From Setaria digitata (Eukaryota > Nematoda > Chromadorea > Rhabditida > Setariidae), in assembly GCA_003640385.1 (NCBI GenBank), contig RCAB01000392.1, positions 1-61,430 on the forward strand: 61,430 nt of DNA, written 5' to 3'. The notes beneath the pieces were generated by a model. It searched no databases and was not told the origin of the DNA. It saw only the letters and a program-made list of their open reading frames with translations. This document shows, piece after piece, positions 24,087-36,523 of this stretch. How positions within the stretch are numbered: the stretch's first letter is position 1; each line of letters starts with the position of its first letter. The translations under genes were made by a program, and so were the position numbers.

Positions 24087-27000
24087 ATGATGGATGAGTT
24101 GTGCGGTAGCAGTGCTCTATTAACTACCAGTACAAATCATCATCATCATCACTCTATTAGCTCATTGATACAACGAAATGGTTGGTTATCTTTTACTCGA
24201 TAACCCGCTGTAAGCATTCAACTTAGTCCTGTTGGTATTAATTATAAAAATCCCACTTGATCCAACTGGCATCAATTAATTGTTATTGTAATATCTCTTG
24301 TGATGCTTATCTAACCAAAAACGCTAAATCCTTTCTTTATTATAACGACGTATAGCTAAGGTTGACAGTGATGAATAGCTGAAAAGATAATTTTAGAAAT
24401 ACAACATGGGAATATAAAAATTCCGGATTTGGTTAGTTCACCAATAACATCAGGGGCTCAGCAACAACATGGGGACGGAAATAAACGTCGAGATAGGTTA
24501 GTTAATTTTTTCAAATGCAATACTTAATTGCTGATTGGAATATCATAAATATAAAAAAAAATGAAATATTCAATACTCCCTATATGAACAAGGAACTTGA
24601 AATAAGCCAAAATTAGCCTTAAATTTCAAGATTGCATTCTAACTCTTAGATAATAATATTTTGTTATTCACTTGTATCTACTTTCACTAATTAACATTCA
24701 TTTTTAGAACATAACATTTTGCTGTTTAACTTGCAACTAAAACATTTTCATCGTTCTATTGTAAAGTATTCTTCAAAAATTTCTTTTTATTAAACTTTAA
24801 CCATATACAAATATTTTTCTTCTTTAAGAGTCCATGGAAATATCAATATTTTATAAATTCATTTTCATATATTTATGAAATCATAACACTTNTTTTTTAT
24901 TACACTTTAACCATATACAAATATTTTTCTTCTTTAAGAGTCCATGAAAATATCAATATTTTATAAATTCATTTTCATATATTTATGAAATCATAACACT
25001 TTTATCAGCTTCTTATTTTCATTATATCTATGGAATCCAACTTCTTAGAAATGCCTCTTCCTTTTTATTGTTTAATAGAATAGACATTATTGTCATTATC
25101 TCTTAAGTAATGAGTTTCATTTTGTAATAGATGATAAGTTCACAAAAATACTTTTCAATTTAGAAATTAATCGATAATATTACCTTTAAAATTATGTAAC
25201 ANCATAGAATAGACATTATTGTCATTATCCCTTAAGTAATGAGTTTCATCTTGTAATAGATGATAAGTTCACAAAAATACTTTTCAATTTAGAAATTAAT
25301 CGATAATATTACCTTTAAAATTATGTAACAATTCAGTCTGTAAAAAAAAAGAAAAAAAACTGTGAATTTGTTAGTGAAGTCATCATGCTTCATGCTTGCT
25401 ACAGCATTTTATTTGTTTCAAAAGAGAACTACTTCTTTGCTCACAAAAAGATATGTAACAAATTCTCTACCAAATGTACAGTTAGAATTAGGCTTTGGTT
25501 AGAAAAGTTGGGAGATGCCATTTCAGGGAATTAAAAAAACAAAGGCGTAATAGGACAACTTTCACAACATTTCAACTTCATGAATTGGAGCAAGCATTCG
25601 AGAGGTGTCATTACCCTGACGTTTATGCCAGAGAGGTATGTCATTAGGAAAAATCCAAAGATTCTATTGTCTTGCTTTCATTTTCACTTGGCTAATTTAA
25701 TAGAAATTTAATACACAATTAAGTCAACATGTTTTCAATGGAAAAATGAAACAAATGATTATGTTAGCCGTTCTTCCGAATCAAACTTGATAAAATTTTG
25801 CATGGTAATGATAAATGCGAGTTGGTGAGATGTTCGTCACCTTAAAGTGTTTCAGATAGAAACAAAAAAGCTAATTTTAATTTAATCCAGTCTAAAACAT
25901 CATTGCTTGTTGAAAGCAAAGCATTAGTTTAAACAAATAACAAATGCATACATAATCATCACAATGCATGCGAAAAATATTTCTCATTTTTCAGCTATTG
26001 GCACAAAAAGTGAAACTTCCCGAAGTCCGTGTTCAGGTTAATTATTTAATTGTCATTTAACATTTCATTCAGTTTCAAATAATTATTCCATTAAAACATA
26101 TAAATTTCAGTTTGTTTGTTTTCTTTTTTGTCTCAAATCTTATTATCCTGGAGATTCAGGAATTGTGCTACTACATAATTCATTGAAATTTATAAATAGT
26201 AAAAGTAAACGAAAAAAATGCTTTGGGGTTCAAGGATACTATCCTAAAAACTCGGACTATTTATGCATCATAATTGATCATTTAGCTTCGGTGACGATAG
26301 AATTGCAGAAGTTTTTGAAACACAGAAGTCCTGCTTCAACTCTGAACTCGAAGACTAAATGCAGAGTAACTAGACCAGTGGAACTAAAACTAGTTTACTT
26401 TTATAGGAAACTATTTGGCTGTAGTGTTTAGATGATATCTTTGACCTCTGAGAAAACGGGTAATCTACTTGTCTTGTCTTATTTCAACTCATCAATTAGC
26501 CTTTGAGTACTGGCTTTGTGAGAGAGTACCAAATAATCTCAAATTTCTTCCCTTCAAAACTGTCAGTTCTAATTGTCATCCCTCATCTATAGGGCCATCT
26601 TTTCCTCTTGCACATCAAAACAATGACATAATGACAAATCTCTTCAGTCCCTCCTTGATTCCTCTCCTGTTAATTCCCATTAAGACTGGTCGCTAATCCG
26701 AATTAACGATCAATTCTCCATAGAAATAAAGAAAAAAAAAACTACTAAGGAAATAGGAAGAACAAAGGATGTCTTCCAAACTAAACAATTCTTCCAGGTG
26801 TAAAGGGATGGTACGTGATGTAGGAGGCTTTCTGAGGGATATCTAATTAAAAAGTTTCACGTTGAATAGCTCTTAAATCATCAAATTCATCAGAAAAAGT
26901 AGCCTATCCAGTCTACTACTCAATATTAATTATTTATACTTTGAACTTGGCACAATCCTAAAAAGAAAAACCTATAAGTTAGCTATGTGTTGATTTTAAG

Positions 27001-27905
27001 CAATACGGAAATTGCTACTCATTACAGTAATTCCGAAATTGAAGAATTAAATTTTCATTTGCTTAGCAAAGCGAAACGAAAGACGAAACGAATTTCTCTA
27101 TTAATTAATTAATTGATCATTTTTCAACATGTACAGCCCACCGAATTTAGCACATTTCAGGTATGGTTCCAAAATCGACGTGCCAAATGGCGTCGCCAAG
27201 ATAAGGCGGAAAGTAGTGCAATTGCAGATTTGCCGCCTGTTCGGCACAGTACACCAGCCATTCCATCATGGGCATGGATGGCTCATCCGGATGATTTTTC
27301 CGGTTTAATGCACCCATTTGTTCCTCAGTCAAACGGTTTACCAAGTTCCGATATGGTGAATTTCTCATTTATTCGCTGCTTACTCTTCCTTCTGTTCTTT
27401 CACTTGATCCGGAAGTCCAGAAATTTTTTTCGCTTCTAGATTTCGTAGACTTTTGATTGATATTTAGAATTTTAATTTCTGACTTACTAAACTTTACATG
27501 AAAAATTTTTCAAAATTTAAGCTTCTCTTCTCTATTTTTTAATACTTTATCTTAACTCGATTCCAAACCGAAATTATTAGTTTACTAGTTTCATTCTTAA
27601 CCTTCAACCTTCTAGAATTGAAAATTTCAATACACTACTAATACTCTAACGTGTTCTTTTATTTATTTTTTTTCGTTAAAGTTTACACTTTTGTTTGTAA
27701 TCAAATCTTATTTTTCTTTTTCTAGGCCGTAAAAGCACCATCATCTTTCTGTTTCGGATACCTGCCAACAGCAACTGCAAATGCTTATACAGGTGTAACA
27801 GGTGGAGGAGTTGTTGGAACACCATCCTTTTCGGATATTGAGTTACAAAATAGTGCACATAATGAGCAGAAGAACATTTATACGAATAATAATATGATTG
27901 TCTGA
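24087..27905 (+). CDS. ceh-8: paired-like homeodomain transcription factor, Rx/RAX (ceh-8) type
   Basis: Six exons join in perfect phase: 24087-24180, 24397-24496, 25527-25635, 25995-26036, 27161-27355 and 27726-27905, giving 239 residues. Residues 18-22 are a five-His run followed by HSISSLIQ, which resembles the octapeptide/eh1-type repressor motif near the N-terminus of Rx proteins. The homeodomain is residues 70-129 ([20 protein letters not shown] ... [20 protein letters not shown]) with Gln at position 50, typical of paired-like Q50 factors. [14 protein letters not shown] and LPEVRVQ are the Rx-like signature; aristaless-type proteins differ there. Two introns interrupt the homeodomain. 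No paired domain and no C-terminal OAR motif are visible. It should bind TAAT-core palindromes in the nucleus; Rx genes act in anterior neural development. Another Q50 paired-like class is the main alternative. The second and third introns contain assembly duplications. Confidence 0.88.
24784..25001. repeat. near-identical direct repeat flanking a single N
   Basis: About 108 bases (24784-24891) recur at 24893-25001 across the N at 24892, with only a few substitutions (for example ttaaac/ttacac and catgga/catgaa). It lies in an intron of the homeobox gene. Most likely two overlapping contig ends or alleles that the assembler failed to merge. Confidence 0.85.
25075..25330. repeat. second near-identical direct repeat flanking a single N
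   Basis: About 127 bases at 25075-25201 recur at 25204-25330 across the N at 25202. Differences are single bases (tctctt/tcccctt-type and cattttg/catcttg). It lies in the same intron as the previous repeat and has the same probable artefact origin. Confidence 0.85.
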
Positions 27906-30900
27906 TAAATAAATGAGTAGCTTTTGCCGTTAAGAGTGTGAAATTTCCTTCCCTTTCAAATGCTATTATTATTGAATTTTTACATGCTTCAAATAATTTT
28001 TTTTTTTGAATTTATTTCGTAAAATTTCAACAATTTCATTGTGACATATGAAATGTGATAACAAATGAACTGTTCATATTTCTCAACACATCAAAATATT
28101 ATCATAAGAATAAAAGTTGAGTTATGGTGATGATGCAAATTATTATAAAATTTGTAAAACTATATTTTACCAATAGTAAACATCTGTTTCGCATCTGTTT
28201 GTTCCACTTTAACATTTACAAATAATTATAAAAAAAGAAAAAAGCATCAACATAAATAAATCAAATTAACTGCTCTAATCATTTGATAATTATCTTTAAC
28301 TAAATAAAAATTAAATAAAGTATGAGTATTTTAGCTGACTAGTATTTACTACTAATTGAGATATTAATCAGTGTTTCATATGAATTAAATTATTTATATT
28401 CGTAAAGTCTATCAACACTTGCTTATCAGTTACTTTTAATCTTCTGAACAATATTCTTTTTATAGTTTTTAATTCTCTAAAATGAACAAAATAAATATTA
28501 AGCATAACAGCAAAAAAAAAAAACTGAGTGGGAAATCAATAGAATTTGTTTTATAAAATTTTCATTCTCCAATTGAAAGTTGAATGAAGATTAGCATCTC
28601 CAGCAGTTATCATGTTTGATAATCTTGATAAGAATGGTGATAACAGATTTGTTGACGTCTCTTTTATGCATTTGCCTTAGCTTATTTTTATCATCTTCCA
28701 GAAGAAATCAAAAATGCTTCATTATATTTCCATATCAGCCATCTATTACCTTACACAATACATTGTTTCACAGGCTCTAAAACTGATATTTAAAAAAGAA
28801 TCCTTTTTTTTTTTTTTGATTAAAATTTAGAAATTTATCACTTTCCATGAAACTCGACACTTGATTCGAGATATTTAATATTTTCATTCTGCATTAAGCA
28901 TCATGCTTTTTAGAAAATCTTTAATTTCCAGAGTAGAAAAGCTGAAATCCTTACAAATCTATTTGAACTTGTACCTTGTTATCAGATAAAACAAGTTTCT
29001 TCACTGATAATTAACTTCTTAAAAAAAAGGCATGAAAACATAAAAAAATAGCAGTCATTGCCTTGAAGAGTACTTTTAATTACTAGCACTAATTAATTAG
29101 TTGGATTTGGTAGGCACCAGTTTCTAATGATTGCATAGGATAATAATTTTTACTTTTTTAATGAAATGCAAGTCGTCAAATATTTTTGAACGATGAATTT
29201 AGGAAAAAAAAAACCACTATATTTTGATTTATACAACAATTACAAAGATATTTATCAGTTTTATTCAAAAAAAAAAGAGAAAAAAGGAAAAATTTTTTTG
29301 CATTCTTAAAAGATACACATTTTTGGGCGCAAAATGGACGGTGGGAAAGAGAGAGATGGTTGAAGAAGATTAAATGAATAATTGTAAACTGATGTTTTCT
29401 CTTTTCATACTTTTTTTTTAAATGTCATTTCTTCCTCTGTAAGCTATTTAATGTTATTTTTCTTGCTAAATTCTACTTCAGTTCTTTTTTCTGAATGTTC
29501 TCGAGCGGTCTCGAGAATTTCAATTATATTTTTAAGTATATCATTTCAAAGTCCAATAATTTGTTCAACTGTTGTATTATTTGCTTTCAATTTTTCTTTT
29601 AAGATTTTGAAAATTTAGAAACTAAAATAAATTATCTGCTTAAATTGCTATAGAGTAGTTTTATAAACTAAAGAAATTCTCTAAAATTTTTAAAATTTAA
29701 ATTTTTTTCATTTCTTTTACATTTTCTTATTATCATGCTGCAAAATGGAACGATAGGGAATATTCGGAACAATTAATTATGCTCATTTTCAGCTTCCTTT
29801 CTGACCTGGTTATCTAGCAAAATCAAATTCATCCATCCTTTCATCACCTATACCGCTTTCCAAAGAACTGAAAAAAGTTAATTTTTCAAAATATCATTGT
29901 CATATCAAATAATACTCCAATGTTGGTGTATTAGTTGGCAGAAAAGTTTTAAACTGGTAGAAAAAATGAGCCTGCAAACATTTACTCCTGGTGTTGTTAT
30001 CTCGTTTCCTGCTAACCTAATTAAATTTCTCTATTAGACATTAACGCAATATTTTTAAAACATTTAATAAGATGTTGTCAACAACCACTGTATATAATAA
30101 TCATAATTTTAGTTCTAACAAGAAGTTACTTTTGTCCCTTATCAGTTATCGTTTTTAAGTATAGTTTTGCGAAGAACTGTATATTTTAATTAGCAATCAA
30201 TGATGGAAAAAATTTGCTATTCTTAGCTAGTCAGTACTGGTCATTTATTTTCCCAGCGCTATAAGTACATTCAAAAATATTCCCCAAATATGGCGAATAA
30301 CCGATTTACTAACTTAAAATTTTGACAGTTGAATTTATCAAGATCACCTGAAAATCCCAATTTGATTAAACCTCAAGTCAGATAGAACAGGTTATAAGCA
30401 GTGATTCATATTAATACGAACTAATTCATTCTGTTCTTTAATATCTTAGATACTAACTTTTATTGCACTAATTTCTTGAAAATTTTTTTTTAAACTCAAA
30501 TGAATTCATGGATTCAGAAGGAAGAAGCTCATATTTTTTAGTACATTATGTGTGGTCCAATCTTTTCAGGATTCAAAAAGAGCATCCATAATTTGTGTTC
30601 ACAATAAAAGTAATCAAATCGTTACCACATTTATTTTCCTCATTTTGTTTGTTTGAATTACCTCTCATGAGAAGTGGCTTGAGAGCGAATTTAACTACTA
30701 ATTAATTACTAACCAACATAAACAAAAAATCTTAAATTTTTCAGAAAATTTTTGGAATCTTTTACAAAATTAAGGAAAACTATCTTCAGATGATTGCTAA
30801 TTTAAAAAGCTCATTCAAATTTGAATTTGATCCATCGATGGGACAAAAATGTAAAATTCTTTCCCAGTGTCAAATTTCCAAAAATAAAATAGCAAATAAA

Positions 30901-31152
30901 AAATCTAAATATGCATTATCATTCTTCTATGATTAAAAAAAAATTTCCTATCTCAGGTGTTCATTTCTTGAAATTATTACTAATTAGATAATGGATTTCT
31001 AATACTCCCAATTCAAATAATAGTATCCTGGATGCTTCTGTAATCAATATTTAAAAAAGAAATTAATTTTACAAATTAATTTGCAAATATTGAAAGACAT
31101 TTGACAAGTGCAAAAATATAGCAATGCGTGTGAAATTTAATTTACAGATTAA
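27906..31152. other. 3.2 kb intergenic region
   Basis: No coding exon found on either strand. An aataaa immediately after the homeobox stop (27908-27913) and another near 28110 are candidate polyadenylation signals. Several A or T homopolymers of 8-14 bases occur. Nothing else is recognisable. Confidence 0.5.
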
Positions 31153-33069
31153 ATGAAGCATTGCCTTTTACTCATCACGTACGTCCTGTCACGTTTCTCA
31201 TCGAGTGAAGGTATCACGTATGGGCGGATAACTAGTCGAACAACAGCGCCTTCATTAGCACTCATCCACATCGGTAGAATTTATTTTTTCCTTTCTTTTC
31301 TAACAACATACACTATTCAAATATTTGCTTATTTACTCAACAATCTATTCGAACATTTACATCACTGTAAAAAAAGAATTTCGTTTGCTATGGTGAAAAA
31401 GAGTCCAAAGAAACAAAAAGTGCAAATTTTAGAATTTTGCTATTGAAATTTGTTTTATCTTTTAAAATGTATTGCAAATAATTTAAACTTATTGAATAAT
31501 CTAAAATTTTAGCGCAAGACATACGGCATGTACAAAGTCAAGGTTATGCTTATAAGTTGAAAGATGAATATTGCACTGGATCACTTATTTCACGTCAAGT
31601 TGTCATCACTGCTGCTCATTGTATTCGTAAAAAATCTAGGTGTGCTCCATGCTATTAATTAGTTAATCTAGCTGCTTAATTACTGACACTAAGATGCACA
31701 ACTTCCCATTAATTTACAATTTGTATTATCTAATTTATTGTGAAGCGTTTAAGTATTATTTTTTGCGATATAACAGAACCAAAAAAGAAAACGGAACTCT
31801 GAGATCAATTATTTCTTACAGATTTATGTTGATGATCAATTTTTTGGAGAAAAAAAAACTATTACTTTTTCGAACTGTGAGAAAATATCACATATTCCGA
31901 CAATCGGTTTTTCCTTTTTTTTTCCTTTTGTCTAATTTTTAAATTCCTGAATGACAGGTGTAACATATAAACTACTCAAAAAAAAAAAACATTGAAAATT
32001 TTGAAAGACTGGAAATTAGTTTTGCTAACTAATTAAAGGTATTCGCCATTGCAGTCAGGTGAAGACGTGGCTTTACTGCTTCTTAATAAACCAATCAAAG
32101 TTTGTGAGCCAAATGAGCAAGAGCACGAACGTATAGGAATCGTAAAATTACCAATCGGTAATACGCGCTATCATTGGACAGATAGTGATGTAAAATCCGC
32201 AAAATGTACAATGTTTGGTTACGGAAAACACGAAAGTTAGATGTTTTGCAACTGCTGCACTTACGTATAGATATTATTCCACGCTGTGCTAAGTGAGGAA
32301 CCTCACGTATTCTCTTTAGATATTACGTCAACTCTTTGTGATTACATAAGTTATCGAAATTCAGGACACAGCAAAATTGATTTTCGCTTGCGCAGTATGG
32401 ATGTTAATCTAACAACGTCAACTGCACTCATCACCAATCTCACTAGTATTCAGAAAATTTGTTCCGTAAGTGATTTTCAATTTATATTGTGATAACTTCT
32501 GCCGTAAAGTGATTATTTCAGTTCGAATTTATATTCTCGGAAAAAAAAAAGAAATTTAGAGTGAAGAAGATGAAGAAAAAGAGGGATGATTCTCCTAAAA
32601 TTCTCAATTTTACTAATGTTTAAGAATAATTTCTATGAAGGGTGATAGCGGAGGACCAGTAATATGCAATCGTGGAAGTACGCCTTACTTAATCGGTATA
32701 ACAACTTCTGTCATCTCGTCGAGAACGTCTAAGATACCGCAATTGTGTCGACTTCGCACACCTGATGGAGAGGTATATTTCACGACACTTTCAAATCTGT
32801 CGTATTTCACTGCATGCCAAACTTTTACAGATCTATCTCTATCTTTCTACTCAGTTTCTAGGAGGAATATCGTAAAAATTATTTTTTTTTTTCTTTTTTC
32901 TCATCCCTAAAAAATTATTAATTTACAGTATGCCGTAGTAACAGCTGCTAAATTCTATGATGTTCGTAAAGGTGTCTCACAAATTTTACGATTTCTTAAT
33001 GTTCACGGACAGATCAGCAATATGTTAAGCGATTACTGGAAATGCTTTAAGGGAATCCATCGACAGTGA
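31153..33069 (+). CDS. secreted trypsin-fold (S1 family) serine protease
   Basis: The N-terminus MKHCLLLITYVLSRFSS is a signal peptide. Exons in order: 31153-about 31271, 31513-31639, a poorly resolved piece near 31816-31907, a possible 11-base microexon 32008-32018, then 32055-32235, 32365-32465, 32641-32772 and 32929-33069. The triad is visible: His in CTGSLISRQVVITAAHC, Asp in GEDVALLLLNKPI, Ser in CSGDSGGP. The C-terminus is VHGQISNMLSDYWKCFKG. Counting back from the active Ser, the residue at chymotrypsin position 189 appears to be Lys (KICSGDSGG), unlike trypsin (Asp) or chymotrypsin (Ser). The segment IYVDDQFFGEKKTITFSNCE looks like genuine protease sequence, but its phase does not join exon 2 directly, so an exon border is wrong, a small exon is missing, or the gene is damaged. 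The strand neighbours are unrelated. Nematode-specific S1 expansions are the best guess for family. Confidence 0.75.
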
Positions 33070-34333
33070 AATCTCAGCTACAAGTGAAATATATCATTTC
33101 CTTCTTCATATCTCGTTATAGCTAGTAAATTTGTTCTTAAAGCATTTTGTGATTTGTTCATGAATCGTACTCTATTTAAGTGATTTTAAGGCTAATTATA
33201 CTGAAGAAAGGCGAGGCCATTTAGAGAGAAGTGACACGGCCTCACAAGGATTAGTGGTAATAAATCATTTGATAAAAATAAATCCAAAAATTGAATAACT
33301 CCAGAAATCCAAATTTAACAAATATCTGCAGCATCGTTTACCACTTTCTTCTTATATCCTTCGTCTTTATGAGATACTAGCCCCAACTAAACTTCTCAAA
33401 CCGATTAATTTCGGAAGGTTTGTTTGGAAAGCGGTCTCTACAGCTTAATAGACTTTACCTCATGATTTACCCAAAGTTCCATGTGTAATATGGAGTTTGA
33501 AAATAAGTAAAAATTATTTGCATCCTCCGACAATTAAAAACAAATCAATAATTAGAAATTTATTTGGAAGAGAACACGGATAATGGCTAACTATAGCTAA
33601 CAACTTGCTTGAATAACATGTTCGCAATGGACGTAATCCATTTTCACGATAGCTAGCCATCAGGAATACAGTTTCATATTATAAGATTGAATCCACAAAC
33701 AAAAAAAGTTAATCCTCAAGCCATTTGAGATTTTCTGTCATAGGATTACAATTTATTCAGAACCTTTAACATTAATGATTCGCTGTAATTTTACGAGAAA
33801 CAAGGGCTTGAAAACAAGGAATTATCCAAAACTTAAACACGCAAACTCTAACCGCATTATCGATGTACGCGTGTTATTTCAAGAATTAAGGGATAAGAGC
33901 TCTTCCGAGATTCACAATAATTTTAATTTATCATGCTTTCTGTTTTCAGAAATATGCAAAGTAACAAGAAGAACAAACAGAGTGTTAAAAAAGTTAATAA
34001 ATGAAATGGAAAATAAACACTTTTATCCTAAAATTATATTCAGAATAATGTAGAAAGAATGTAAATGAGAAGCAAGATCTATATTGTACTTGTTGCTGAA
34101 ACTTGAACAGTGGAGGTTTAGTCAAAAACAGCATAAATGGCGAATATTTAAGAACATGCAAAGAAGCAAATCATCCTTTTGCAGGAAAGTATTCTTAGTT
34201 ATTTATTCGTCATCTGCACCCAACCATCAGCCCCCTAAAAAATAGAAACGAATAACCCATATTATACGTAACAAAATAGACTAATAAATTATCTACGCCG
34301 TGAGGTGGACACTACCAACTGACACAAAGCGAT
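33070..34333. other. intergenic region between convergent genes
   Basis: Separates the protease (plus) from the H-protein gene (minus). A TTTATT at 34202-34207, read as AATAAA on the minus strand, about 130 bases past the H-protein stop, is a likely polyadenylation signal. The 92-codon Lys-rich open frame at 33775-34053 has no recognisable feature and is not called. Confidence 0.5.
34202..34207 (-). terminator. candidate polyadenylation signal of the glycine cleavage H gene
   Basis: AATAAA on the minus strand about 130 bases downstream of the stop codon at 34334. Position and hexamer fit; not otherwise tested. Confidence 0.4.
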
Positions 34334-35790
34334 TTAATGAGCAGCTTCATGTTCTTCAATCTTCTTGAATGCTTCGTAATCTTTTTCGTTCATCAGCTCT
34401 TTCAGTTCGTTTGCATTTTTCACCCTCAATTTGTACAACCAACCTGAAATTACATTACTGTTCATTAGATTTCACTATGAAAAAAGGATTACAATTACAG
34501 AAACTTTCTTTTTTCTTTTTCGTAGTAAAATCTTGAAGGCAGCCTTATTTGCTTCCCAATAAATCGGAAGATGCCACTGAATGATTTCATGTGAGACAAA
34601 CTACAAACTATTTTATCTGTCATCTTATTAAATTGCAAAGTGAAATAAAGTACATCCATCCTTTTCCAACCACTTCGTATTAACCTGAAGGCAAAAACAA
34701 GTATTTTTAACATCTAGTTCAACACCACTAGATTTCCTGACCAACGAATATCCCCAGATTTATTTATTTTTTCTTTGTTTTTTATTTGAAAAATTAAAAT
34801 ATACTTTACCATCAGTAAAGGCAGATTTATTGATTAGTGATGGATTCTTTTCAACTTCTGTATTTCTTTCCATAACTATTCCAGAAATAGGTGCATAAAT
34901 ATCTGATGCCGCTTTTACACTTTCTACAGCTCCAACTGAATCGCCTGCATGCAATTCTTTTCCAATTTCAGGCAACTCTGCGTAAACAATATCACCAAGT
35001 GATGCCTTAAAAAACTTTTCCATTACTTTAACAAAAAGGCAGTTTCCACGAATCGACTTAGATGTAAATATGAGTTTCTGAAATGAGAAAATGCAATTAG
35101 CTCAATATTTAGCTAGTGTTTCACCTGTATGATGCAGAAGTATGAATATCTCAAAGTCACCTATCAAAAAAAACAAATACATAAGGATTCTCATTGAAAC
35201 ACCACAAATTATACATATTATTAACCTTTCAAATGATTTATCAAATTTGTTCATCAAAAGCACCGAACCTGCGCAAAATCACTGATTCCAATAATTGCTG
35301 TATTACCTTCGACGAGGATCCATTCATGTTTTTTTGTATAATACCGACCTGTAAATATGCTTTTATGGATGATTAATCCACCTAAATTTTGCAGAATTCC
35401 ACTCTAAACACTTATCTACCCTTGCTTATAAATTATATCTAATCTAACAGTACAGTTAACAGCCTAGACTTGTACAAGATTAATCATGATGGAAGGATTT
35501 GGAGAGTTAAAAAAGCATGCCATAAAAATTTCAAACAGACAGCACTATAAATTCTCCACTTGACTGATTGAACTAAGCTTCTGGAAAGTCACAGCCGACC
35601 ACCATCGATACAGATTACACATAGCGAAACAAAAATAAAGTCCGTCTGAGCAGTGAAAAAATGTGGATAGCATACCAGCGAATAAGCACTGTGATGTGGC
35701 AATGGTACGATGGACAGGGATAACCAATGATTTTGATGAGATAACAACTGAAGAAAGCCTTTGGAGCGCTCGTGTCCAGTATGCTACCAT
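34334..35790 (-). CDS. GCSH: glycine cleavage system H protein, mitochondrial
   Basis: The H protein carries a lipoyl arm that shuttles the aminomethyl group from glycine decarboxylase (P) to T and L proteins in the mitochondrial matrix, and donates lipoate to other enzymes. Four minus-strand exons in phase: 35790-35676, 35348-35269, 35005-34810 and 34443-34334, giving 166 residues, the usual size. The N-terminus ([20 protein letters not shown]) is a clear mitochondrial presequence. Family blocks are [33 protein letters not shown] and LPEIGKEL. The lipoylation site is [15 protein letters not shown] with the modified Lys at about residue 96. The end is [20 protein letters not shown] followed by a short acidic helix ending EEHEAAH. 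All key residues are intact. Start choice is secure: a TTTTACAG acceptor lies two bases upstream of the ATG. Confidence 0.96.
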
Positions 35791-35792
35791 TC

Positions 35793-35812
35793 CTGTAAAA
35801 AAAAAAAAAAAA
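35793..35812 (-). promoter_or_regulatory. probable spliced-leader acceptor of GCSH
   Basis: On the minus strand a long T tract leads to ACAG two bases before the ATG. No upstream exon is seen. This is a near-ideal nematode trans-splice acceptor. Confidence 0.6.
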
Positions 35813-36523
35813 AAACAAGAAAAAAGGAAAAGGAAAAAACACTGGGGAGAATTTAATCACCGCAAGAAAAGGATGAGAAAAGGCAAAATTCTGACAATTA
35901 AGAGTATATCAATGATAGTTTTATCAAAGAAATGAATATGGGCCGCTCCGCTATATTTCCACTTTCTTACAATCATAAACTCACAATTTACAAATTTAAT
36001 ATAATTGGTAATTTAATTTCGTTAAGGAAAACAGGAAAGTCACTTTTTCATTCCCGATCATTTTTGCATTATGCAATGTAGCAATCAGTATGTCTGCCAA
36101 GCAGTTAATTCTTCATTTCTAATCATTTTCCAACCGATAGCTCTAGATCTATCCGATTTTACCTAGACATATTACATATATCTTGCCATGTTTACTATCC
36201 AATACATCAATGATAGCAGTTAACCAGGATGAAAATAAAGAACTGATTTCATTGCCAAAGATAACGACTGATGCTATCAGTGACTCACGACCAATCTTCC
36301 TAGCACTTCCTAGTCTACAGTTAAAACTAATTATGCCTAGCCATTGAATGTGTCAATGGTGTTAGCATCAGCTTATTCGTTAGTCGTTGGTAGAACTAAA
36401 TTATCACTTATCTTTTTATGACTATTATTTTTGGAATGCCGAGAATTACTGTCATTCTGTGTTTGCTGTAGTGATACGAATATCAGTTAGAAAACTGAAA
36501 TTTCCATTTCTTTTCAGGTATTA
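35813..36523. promoter_or_regulatory. shared divergent promoter region of GCSH and ALG10
   Basis: About 710 bases separate the two divergent genes. No coding sequence is supported. Both promoters must lie here or in the trans-spliced outrons; no specific element can be named. Confidence 0.4.
36511..36517 (+). promoter_or_regulatory. probable spliced-leader acceptor of ALG10
   Basis: The consensus acceptor ttttcag ends six bases before the first ATG (36524). If used for trans-splicing, translation would start at that ATG rather than the internal one at 36626. Confidence 0.5.

Noticed and set aside
33775..34053. 92-codon ATG open frame, Lys/Asn-rich
   Set aside because: No motif, no signal peptide, no splice context and composition like the surrounding AT-rich DNA; probably chance.
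35663..35935. 90-codon plus-strand open frame
   Set aside because: It is antisense to the first exon of the H-protein gene and runs into its poly-A tract; shadow frame.
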